From NCBI GenBank assembly GCA_014084085.1, contig NPFB01000043.1, positions 2,092 to 56,200 on the forward strand: a stretch of 54,109 nucleotides of DNA, in the 5' to 3' direction. The stretch is from Hondaea fermentalgiana. Lineage: Eukaryota; Sar; Bigyra; Thraustochytrida; Thraustochytriidae. The notes under the pieces are model-generated. The model had not been told where the DNA came from. It saw nothing but the letters and a program-made list of their open reading frames with translations, and ran no database searches. Below, in pieces: positions 20,268-30,100 of this stretch (the first letter of the stretch is position 1; each line of letters starts with the position of its first letter). The position numbers and the translations under genes are program-made.

Positions 20268-22187
20268 CTACTCCGAGAGAAAGTGATTATTGAAATCTTG
20301 GATGTCTTGCGCAAGCTCGGCAGGCGTTGCTTTGATGGTGGCGTTTCTGAAACGGGTCAAACGAACTTCCCCGTGGTCGTCCAGGACGAAAGTGGAGGCT
20401 AGGTCTTCCGGTTCGTTCACGCGAAGAGCGACACCTAGGCCATGCACCATGAGAAGAGTCTCCCGCGCCTTGTCCACAACGGCCTTCGAGTATTGGCTGG
20501 GTTTCCTAAAGTGACTCTTCAGCGTATGGCCCTCCCAGGTTGTTGCGACAATAACGTCCGCAAAGAGGTGGCGACCTCGATAGAGAAACCACGGCACGTG
20601 CCGCGATCCCCAGAGCGGCCGAAGAGTCTCGTACGCTTCGATCTCGTTCGTGAAAGCTTGAAGACGCCTCATGTCTTCGTAATCGGTTTCGTCGTCTCGT
20701 TCATGGTAAGGGTCGAGATGAGGCGTTTTCACCGCGATCAACTGCTGCAGGCCTCCGGTGTCGACGTAGATGAGATGGCCGTACGCGTCCGAATTCTGCA
20801 TGAGAAGATCCTTGACGCCTCCAAAGTATGGGAAGACCGACTGAGGCAGAGGCAGGGTCTGGCGGAGGAAATTCAGCCGCGCTTCGTCGTCGCCGTCAGA
20901 TGCTACCGCCGCACCACCACTACCAGACACGTCTGCTGCCACACTGCTTGGCTGTTCCGCTGAGACCTGGTGGTGAGTTGACCCTCCCTCAACGCCGGCG
21001 CCGTTACCTGGACCTGCTCCAGAGCCAGATGCGGTGGCGATGCTGGTGTCTGCACCGGCGCGTGCTGCGACAATCTGATCGAAAACCGCTTTCCACGGAG
21101 ACCCCGCAACATTAAGGTTGGCATTTCGTCCCAGACTGTCAAGGCTTGCGCTGTCCAATGTCAGACGAGAACCTTTCGAAGCCTTGAGAAGAAGTCTGAA
21201 GTAGGCGTACTTCGGATTCGTAGCTTCGGTGTTGCCGGTACAGTCGTAACCTTTGGTGATTCTCAGCGTGTTGTCCGGCTCCAACTTCAGGAACCAGGTG
21301 ATGTTTGTAGTGCTGAGGACACCAAAGCGGCAAAAGGTTCGCAACATGTATGCGTAAACCTGATGAATCGGGTAGAGAAGGTCGCGTTTCCTACCATCTG
21401 TAAGACTGGTGTCGTGGGAAACACTTTCAGAGAACTCCACGAGGTCATGTTCGGCATAGTATTGATGGAGGCGGTTGGCGATCATCCACGTGGCGTGCCG
21501 AGAATATTCCTCGTCCTTATCAAAATGGGGATCCTCATCCGCGAGAAAGTTGACCGCATCGTTCAGCATCTCGTCAAACGTTGCTTTGTAAGGAAATTTG
21601 AAAGGGGACTTGTGCTCATGAGCCAAGATGACTCTTGTGCTTGACCCATGTCGGATGCCAAACAAGTCTGGCGACAACGGCGCGCTATTTCCGGGATATA
21701 AAGACCTTGACCACAGAGCATCAGGCCTTGCACCTATCTCCTCAGGGTGAGAATGAAATGCTACCCCCATCTCATCGAGGCCAAAGTCCGGATCGTTAAA
21801 CACACGCTTACAGGAAAAGATGAAACCGTACTGAAAGAGATCGAGTGCATCTGCCTCATTCATTAGTATAGAGATTGGTTGCCGCCTCGCGGTATCAAAG
21901 AAGCGAACTGGAGAAATGTGCTTTGCAAAGATGGCAGCCTCGGTAGGCTCGGGAGCCACATCAGCATCGAAGGTATCCCACAAAATCAACCTTCTGGGCT
22001 CAACGCCGAGAAATTGACTCTCAGAACTTGATACGGCCATGCTTCTTACCAAATCTTCGCGATATGCCCTGGCCTCGTTCGGATCGATCGCTATTTCTAC
22101 TTCGTCTGTGAAAGCGGAGTGCGCCATGGGCGTGCGAACGAGCGCGTCGTACAGCGTGAACGCCGGCGTATCCCCGCTTGCAGCCAT
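20268..22187 (-). CDS. Crinkler-type protein: PD-(D/E)xK nuclease-like plus pseudokinase-like domains
   Basis: The 639-residue frame starts at ATG 22187. Residues about 140-310 look like the restriction-endonuclease-like region of Crinkler-RHS proteins. Asp174 in LSPDLFGI is followed by the strand RVILAHEHKSPF, with Glu191-x-Lys193 as the ExK motif, then by VYAYMLRTFCRFGVLSTTNI and TWFLKL, the usual block after it. A Gly/Ser-rich spacer covers about 375-435. Residues about 455-635 resemble a protein kinase: Lys487 in IAVKTP, a helix with Glu515, and MVHGLGVALRV in place of the HRD loop. The HxD aspartate is replaced (Leu-Arg-Val), and the DFG position reads TRF, so phosphotransfer is unlikely. 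Such proteins are known in oomycetes, fungi and other eukaryotes as nuclear or secreted effectors or as selfish/immune elements. No signal peptide or LFLAK motif is seen, so secretion is not supported. Confidence 0.66.
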   Translation of the reverse strand: MAASGDTPAFTLYDALVRTPMAHSAFTDEVEIAIDPNEARAYREDLVRSMAVSSSESQFLGVEPRRLILWDTFDADVAPEPTEAAIFAKHISPVRFFDTARRQPISILMNEADALDLFQYGFIFSCKRVFNDPDFGLDEMGVAFHSHPEEIGARPDALWSRSLYPGNSAPLSPDLFGIRHGSSTRVILAHEHKSPFKFPYKATFDEMLNDAVNFLADEDPHFDKDEEYSRHATWMIANRLHQYYAEHDLVEFSESVSHDTSLTDGRKRDLLYPIHQVYAYMLRTFCRFGVLSTTNITWFLKLEPDNTLRITKGYDCTGNTEATNPKYAYFRLLLKASKGSRLTLDSASLDSLGRNANLNVAGSPWKAVFDQIVAARAGADTSIATASGSGAGPGNGAGVEGGSTHHQVSAEQPSSVAADVSGSGGAAVASDGDDEARLNFLRQTLPLPQSVFPYFGGVKDLLMQNSDAYGHLIYVDTGGLQQLIAVKTPHLDPYHERDDETDYEDMRRLQAFTNEIEAYETLRPLWGSRHVPWFLYRGRHLFADVIVATTWEGHTLKSHFRKPSQYSKAVVDKARETLLMVHGLGVALRVNEPEDLASTFVLDDHGEVRLTRFRNATIKATPAELAQDIQDFNNHFLSE

Positions 22188-24126
22188 GTTTTCTTTCTCC
22201 TTCCTTCCAGAGTATCTATCGCCTCACGACCACGCGCGCGCGCGCGCACGGCCTCTGCGCCGTGTCCGTCGCGCTCCCTTTCCTTCCCGCTCGCACTGAC
22301 CGAGTTTGGGGTCTGCTCGAGTGCTTGTAGCGCTCGCTGCCGGCCAGGGCCGTCGGCACGTGCTGTGCAGAGCACGCGTACTGAGCGCAACCCAGTCGAG
22401 CGCGTTGCGCACATGACACGATTTATCGGGTTCTCTCCCTCGTTCGTAACCAGGCGCTCACTCGTCGTGTTCCCTTGCCTGAGGCGAGGGAGCCCGACAA
22501 GTATAGCAAGCGACGGACGAGGGAACCTGACAAGCTGAAGCAATGTGGGAGCCCTACAAATGAAACAGAAAGAGCGCAAACAAAATCCATGGGTGTGCAT
22601 GCACTTCTTCAGCAAGGTGAACCACACAAACTGAGCTCGTGATGGATGAATGCGGCGATTGTCGAGCGCAAAGTTTTGTCAGCGAATAGTTAACGATCCA
22701 GACGTGACGCCATCTCTGACAGGACCACATCGGCGATGTTCTGCTCCTGCACATGGACTGGCGTTATCGAGCACTGATGCCTCTTCGCTAAGAAGAGAGC
22801 CATGTTGAGAGCATCTGCATCAGCGTCCTTCCAGCTTGAGAGGTGTTTGTGGTCCTAACAGTAAATGACGTTGAAATGTTAGCCTTGAGTTGAACCAGCT
22901 CTGTATAGATCTCGGGGTCGTTTGGGTTTGGCGCGCGCACCGTTGTTCACCTTGCGTCGATTTATCGATCGCTGTTTTGGGCGAAGATAGTCTCCAGAAG
23001 AAGTCGCGAAGAGACGTGAGTGTGATGATGTTTGGAAAAGCTCCCTCACGAGATTGTCGTCACTCTCTGTTGCTGTCATCTTGCGCGAAGATGTGCTGCT
23101 CTTCTTTCTGTCTCGGTTCGTCCGGCGTTATTGACCATTCGCGCGATCGGGATGTCAGGTGAAGCAGTTGCCATGCTTGGTCTCAGCTGTTCCTTCTTTG
23201 CATGGCTGGCTGGCTGGCTGACTGGCTAGCTCGTGGACACTGCCGCCTTAAGATTCCTTTCAGTGTTTGGTCTATGGGGTTTGCTTTACTTTCTGCTTAC
23301 CGAACTCTGTTGGGCGCCCTCTTTCACCGTACCATAGGGTGTGGAAAAACACACTCTGCTCCCCATCCTATTTTTTTTAATGAGGCTCGTTCGCTCTCCC
23401 ACTAGCACACGACCGTAAGACGGAAATTGCCGCTCATCAACCCCTTAGAATCGCGACACAGCGGACCGCTGCATTCTCGACCTCTGCGGGCTTAGTTTTG
23501 AAAGACAAACGAAAGCGCTTGGAGAAAGGTGGGTGTGCGGTGCGTGACACGAATTGAGACTAGGGTGCAGAGATGGAGCTACCACGTCTGGCTGCCCCTC
23601 TAGCTAGTTCATTCTTGCGTCCAGTGCCGCCTTTTATACCGTAGCACTGCGAGCCAGGTAGTACACTTGGCTTCCCCACGCAATGCTTTTGTCAAGAAAT
23701 CTATTGCTTGCTCTTGGCGGCTCATCCTCGGGCGGGCCCAAGCCTAGGCCCAGGCCTAGCCTCCGCGCCTGGTCGACACTGTAGAGCGAACGCATTGCAT
23801 CGAAGAGCAGCGCAGTGCCACTGCGATCGCGATCTCAACGCCTCTTTCCCCGCCGCAGGGGACAGACAACCAGCATAGAGGTGTGGTGAAACGGTGTGTA
23901 CTACTTCTATTTTTCCTACCATAGCGTGCGCATGAGGCAGGCGACGATGGCGGGGTCGATGACGGGCAAGCGCGAGACGAAGCTAGGCTAGAAGACTCCT
24001 TGCCGCTAACGGACGTATGCCACGGCCGACCTTGGCTCGGGTCAGTGTATTCGTGGGCACCGGATCTAAGGGCGGCCGAGCAGGGCACGCGCGCGGGTTC
24101 GTCGCCGCGAACATTGACAAGTAACC
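22188..24126. other. Divergent intergenic region, no gene recognised
   Basis: It lies between the starts of the Crinkler-like gene (-) and the cyclase gene (+), so promoters of both should lie here. It holds an alternating CG run (about 22231-22247), GGCT repeats (about 23204-23230) and a GGCC-rich imperfect palindrome (about 23735-23765). Open frames on either strand are short and without recognisable motifs. Confidence 0.5.
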
Positions 24127-27100
24127 ATGGTAAGTAGCAGCCTTGGTCCGAGCGAGGTGTTCGCAAAACGTAGTGCGCGCCTCGCCATGGAGGCCGCCTC
24201 GCCGGGAGCGACGGCCCGGCGCAGCGCGGGCGGCAGGCCAGTCGACGCGAAGGAGACGGACGCCCCGCCAGCGAGCGAGGGCGGCTCGCACGCGACGACT
24301 TCGTCGAAAGCAGGAGGAGAAGGAGGAGGCGGCGAGCAGCAAAAACGCGAGTCCTACCTGGTTGAGGATGGAAACACGCCTCGGCAGTCAAGGAAGCGAA
24401 GAAGCACATCGTCGTCGATGGCTTCAAACGATGGGGGAATCAGTGAAGAGGAGGAGGAGGAGGAGGAGGAAGAGGCTTCGGCAGGCGCTCCTAGCGGAGA
24501 TGTCACCGTGCCGGTCGCATACGCGCCAACGCCGGCCACGAAAAGCCGGACGTTGACCAGGAGACGCTCTGCGCTCATGCAAAGCACGGAAAGCGAGACC
24601 ACCTCCGAACCTCGCATGGGCGCTCGCATCGTACAAGAGTTCGCAGCTGTGCACCTGGTAGACTTCGTGCAACGCATGCTTCATGAAGTAGATTGCGATT
24701 GGGACCTCACTCCTTTCAACCAAGAACTCGAAACCGTGGCCATCTTCCTCGACGTGAGCGGCTTCACCAAACTTACCGAACGTCTTAGCGAGGAGGGCAG
24801 TGTCGGGTCCGAAAAGCTTGGATTCTTTTTGAACAGATATTTTGAGCGCATCAATAAGCTTCTCAGCAAAGGAGGAGGCGATATTTTGAAATTCGCAGGA
24901 GACGCCATGATCATCTTTTGGCAAGCAGAGCACGACCAGAATGGTAAACTCGACCGCAAGCTCATGGCTCTGAAAGCCACCCAAGCCGCCCTTCAGCTGC
25001 AAGAGGAGTTGCACGGCGCAGAACTTGCGGATGGCGTTGAATTCTCTGTAAAAATGGGCATTGGCGTGGGCAGGGCCTCGATCTTGCACGTGGGCGGTGA
25101 AAGGGATCGCGTCGAGATTGTGCCCTGCGGCGAGGCCTTGATGCAGGCTTTCGCAGGAGAAAACCAGTGCAGCCCAGGTCAAACGGTTGTCTCTCCCGAA
25201 GTTTGGGCTCTCGTCAGCGACAGTTTTTCTGGAACGAAACTCAAATCGGGATCGACCGCCGTGAATTCCAACACGAAGCGCGTTCGGAATATTTCAATCA
25301 AGCGCCCTCTCTTATCCAGCAGTCACGAAATCAAACAGCTGCAACGCTACGTTCCAGCTTCCATCATTCCCTTTCTGCAGACACATCTGAGCTGGATGAC
25401 CGAGGTCCGCGAAGTGACGACGATATTTGTCAACCTTGGCCTTGATCCGCATGACCTCGTGGCGACCACTCCAAAGCGCTTGCAGCGCGTGCAAGATATC
25501 TTTCGAGGCGTCCAGCGGGAGGCGTACCGCGTCGAGGCGAGCGTCAACAAATTTATTGTGGATGACAAAGGCACGACGGTCTTGGTAGCTCTTGGTCTAC
25601 CCCCGCTCTCTAATTTTGCAGACCCTGCGCGTGGTGTCGCTTTCGCGCTTCGCATTGTGCGTGTTCTGCGTGGTCTCGACCCTCGCGGCAAGAGGTACAT
25701 TGGGGTTACCACAGGCACTGCACTTTGCGGTCCCGTGGGAAGTGGGTCCCGTAAGGAGTACACTCTGCTGGGAGATAGTGTTAATGTCAGCGCAAGACTC
25801 ATGCAAGCAGCCAAGGATCCACACACGAATCTTTGCAAGAGTGTCGGCTACATCGGAAACATTGTATGTGACGAGAGCACCCGCAACGCTTGCAGAGAAC
25901 TGGTGCACGACTTTGTCTTCCATCCCGTGGGAGAAATCATGCTCAAAGGAAAGACGCACGCCACATGCTGCTTTCAGCCAGGATGGGCCACCTTGCACAA
26001 TGAGCGCGCCCTCATTCGACAAATCTCCTCCAGCCAAAAACTGGCCCGCGAGGCTCCACCTGTCGCTGAAACGTGGCGGCTTCGGTACATTGATGTCTTG
26101 TTTGCCGTGGACAATTTCTTCAACTCTGACGGCAAGCACCCGGCCGCGGCAACGATGTTTTGCACGAACGCTGCCGAAGCGAGAGAAACAATGGATCTTA
26201 CGTGCATGCAATTGTGGGAGGATCGAAATGCTGAACCCTATTATGTGCTCAATGACGAGGTAGTTTCCATCACGGAGCTTCACAATGACTTTAAATTACC
26301 GACGATGGGCGTCCCGCTGACATTCTCGTCTAGGAATTCGTCCAATCGGTCCATGCATGGGTCGAGTCGAAGCTCTCAGGGCTCGGGGCGAGCCTTCAAT
26401 GCTGCAGCCAAGGGCATTCATGGCGGCTCAGGAAGATCTCACTACAGTTCCGGCCGGAGCAGTCCTGGTTCGGGCCGCGGAATGCAAGCGCCAAAGTGGA
26501 TCCAGCATTTGACGCGTCAGCTATCTCATACGCTTCTGCTTCGTACCAATGCCTTTCTTGGAGATTCGCTTCTCCAAGGCGCGCCAGTTTGGCGCCGAAT
26601 TCTCCAAGGCGTTGTGGCACTCGCCAAGGTCCGAGAGGTCACGGTGGATGACTCCGTACTGGCGCATCCCTGCTTTTCTACCTGGCCCATGGCGTACGCC
26701 GCAGCAACGTTTCAGCCCGACGAGACGGAGTATACTTTCTCTGACGATGACTTTGATCAAGTCATCAACGCTATCAGTGCACTTTTGCAGACGATGGTTG
26801 CTGCGAATTTCTCTCTCGTGCTCACCATTGAAGATGCGCATAATATGCCGCCCATGGATTGGAGGTTCACCCGTCGAATCTCGGAACACATGCTCTCTCA
26901 TCAGCGGGACCGGCATACACGACCTGCCTACCAGGCCAATATGGAGGTTGTACATGGGCAGAATAACGCAGAGGAGGACAAGGGCACCAAGCTCGAGGGA
27001 GCCAACAGCATCGTTTCTGCACAAAGTTCAAACAAGTCGTTAAGTGGGGTATCGGGCGCCGATTCAGTGGAACGCAAAGCCTCGCAACGAGATGGTTCGC

Positions 27101-30100
27101 ACGCGCGTAGAAGGTCATCGATCTTCCAGCAAGCGATTCCCTTCTCGGGTGTCTTTCTGCTTGTTTCGCTCATCCCGCCGCATTCTGTGGCACGGCGGCC
27201 CAAGTCAGCTGGTCTTGAGGAAAGCTATGTGGGCTTTGTACAAAGCATGCAAACGATTATCGTGGAACACCAGCCGTTAACACTGTTGGAGGCCAACGCT
27301 TTGATCTTGTCGCACTTGCAGGTTACGCAAGTCTCAGCAGGTCTCACCAAAACATTGTACCGCATCATTGGAGGAGACCGTGACCGTCTCATTGCATGTC
27401 TCGACGCATTGTGCGCCGCAGGCTTCGTGGAAGGTCTTGCAAGCCAGGGAAATCCCAACGTTAAAGGCCAAGTCTTGAGACGGTCAAGCAGCGGGATCCG
27501 CTTGACCGCGAAGCGACCCTCTCAGAACATGATCCTTCCCGAAGAGAAAGTTCGACTAATACCCATGTCCTTCAAGCAGAGGCTTCATGCTCTCTCCATT
27601 TGCAGTGACTGCTGCAACACGCGATGGGAAGCCCAGATCCTGGATCGACTGAGCGTTGCGGAAAAGATCGTCCTTCGCTGCGCGAGTATTCTTGCCAATG
27701 GCTTGGGCCCCTTTGGTCTGCACTTCGATTTAGGCATGCTTGTCGCAATCTACCCTTTCAAGGAGGTGGACCCAGATGTGACAATCATGCCAAGCGTTGA
27801 GGCTTCGAAGGGCAAGAAGCCCCCATCCGTGGCCGTCGATGAGGGCGTTCTCTTTAAGCTTGAGACACGGCTGCAGCGACTTCTGCAGATTGGCGTCATC
27901 AAGGAGGTACATCGACCGCTGTACACCGAAGAAAACGCAAGCGCGGCGCTCCGACACGAAGACCACTGCCCGCACTTCCGCGTTGATTCTTCTGCCGGGG
28001 ATACGTTTGAGTCAAGGCGGGGTAGAGAACGCTGCTTTAGCTTTTGCGATGTCATCATGCGTCGCAAAGTCTATCGAGAGATGCTACTCGCCCACCGGAA
28101 GCGCTTGCACCAGACAGTCATTCAGGTGTTGGAAACGTGGAAGCAATCCTTGCGGCGACAGTCCGTTTCAGAGAACGCGAAGGACTCCACGCATCTGCAG
28201 GTTCAGGCTATGATTCTTTTTCACATGATCGGCGCGAAGCAACTGCAGGGGGCGCATGACCTCTACCATGACGCCTTGAAAAATACATTAGAGATTCGAC
28301 TTCCTCCCGTCAAGCTTGATGGAGAAAGTACTGTGCAATCGCCAAGTAGCACTGAGAGCATGAAAAGGAAAAAGTCATCCATGCCCCGGCTCCATCAAAG
28401 CAGCCGCGAGGCATCGAGTGAGAGCAAATCGCAGCTGTGGGCGAGTGTGCGACGACGGCCGTCGTCAATGCTCGGCGATGTGCTTGCGCAGAGTTTTCAA
28501 GGTTCCACAAGGCGCGACTCTGGTTCTATGAGCAGCGGCCGTGAACCTTTCCAGAGAGGTCTTCCAATGAAAGATGCAAATACCCAGCTTTTCGTGGAAA
28601 CGCTTCGCTCGATTCGCCAGGCAACACGCAAAACAAGCATACTTCGTGCGCAAAGTATCCGATCGACATTTAATGTAAATGAAGCAGCGCCCAAAGACAA
28701 CAACGGTGCGATTCTTCTTGACATGCAGCAGCACGGACAAGATTCGACGCAAGACAAAGGGAATCAGCAGCATCGAAAGGCAATGCCTGAAACGAGTGGG
28801 CAAGTTCATTATCACGAACAATTTCTTGGTGGGCAAAGGGAAGGTATGCAGAAAGGGGATGTACGTTGGATCGAGGAAAGCCGATGGTTGACACAGGTAA
28901 TGCGCTCCTGCCTTCCATGGCCAAGCTGCAAATGCATGCGTGCACCGCTCAATCAGGAAGAAGAGACTGCGCACGCGAAGACCGCCAGGCCCAAGTCAGG
29001 GCTAATGCGTGGCCCATCAGCGCTCGTGCTTGGACGCATGCCTTCTATGAATATTGTTTTTAGCAAAACTGGGAATGACCAGGATAAGGAGTGGGACGAA
29101 TGTCTCGAAAATGCTCCCATGGAGTCAACGTCTCGGGAGAACCTCGTTGCGTTTCTACGCCAAAATCCCGATGTAGAACAAGCGGAAAAACGAAATCAGC
29201 ACGTGAAGTCTTCGGGATCAGACCGCCAGAATGAGACGCAACGCAACAGCAACACCAGTGTGGGCCTTCGGATGCGAGGGATGCGTTGGTCCATCAAGAC
29301 GCGGAGCTCGAATTCAAGCAAGGTCCAGGCTGCTACCACGCCCCAACAAGCGGCGCAAAAGGGCGACCCGCCAATGTCAAGGGCCGCAAGTGCTGATTCG
29401 CATTTGGAAAACAGAAGGAAATCGTCGTCCTTCAAGCTGCGCATTGTCAGAAATACACAAAGTGCGGAGGACCGGAAGCGCCGCCGAGTTTCCAGCGATA
29501 CCGTCAAGCACGCCCTCTTCATCTACTCGGACCCTATTGCCGTGGAGACGTGGTCGCGCCGAATGAACTTTCAAGAGCGTGACGCGTTGTCGGCGCTTGC
29601 GCTCCAGCTTGACGCATGGAGCTTTGATATCTTTTCGTTTGAGCGAGTGGCGTGTGGAACGCCCTTGCACATGATGTTACGACTTCTCTTCCTCAAGCAC
29701 GGCTTTTACGAGCTGTTCGAGTTCAACATCTCGATGGTTGATCGATTTGCACAAGAAGTCGAGCGTCTGTATCCCGCGAACCCTTATCATAACAGCACGC
29801 ATGCTGCCGATGTCGTGCAGGCCTGTCATGTGTTTTTGCTTCAGCTTCACCAGAGAAAGCTGGTGCTTCGCTCCGATGGCGAGGAAGCTGAAGTCCAGAT
29901 GAGCAGCTCAGCACAGGACTTTCTCTCAGCGTCGATGACTGGCATGCCGTTGACAAATGAAGATGAAGATGGCAGCGACGACTCACAAATGGGTACTTTG
30001 TCAGCCAGGCAATCAGCACGGGATAGTGATTCGCCAGAGTTTAGCAAGCTCGACCGTCTCGCGATGCTACTCGCTGCTGCTGTGCACGACATTGGACATC

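Noticed and set aside
20268..22187. Secreted host-targeting effector
   Set aside because: The N terminus has no signal peptide and no LFLAK-type motif, so secretion is not supported.
22188..24126. tRNA or small RNA genes in the divergent spacer
   Set aside because: I found no cloverleaf with A and B boxes; nothing beyond repeats could be supported by eye.
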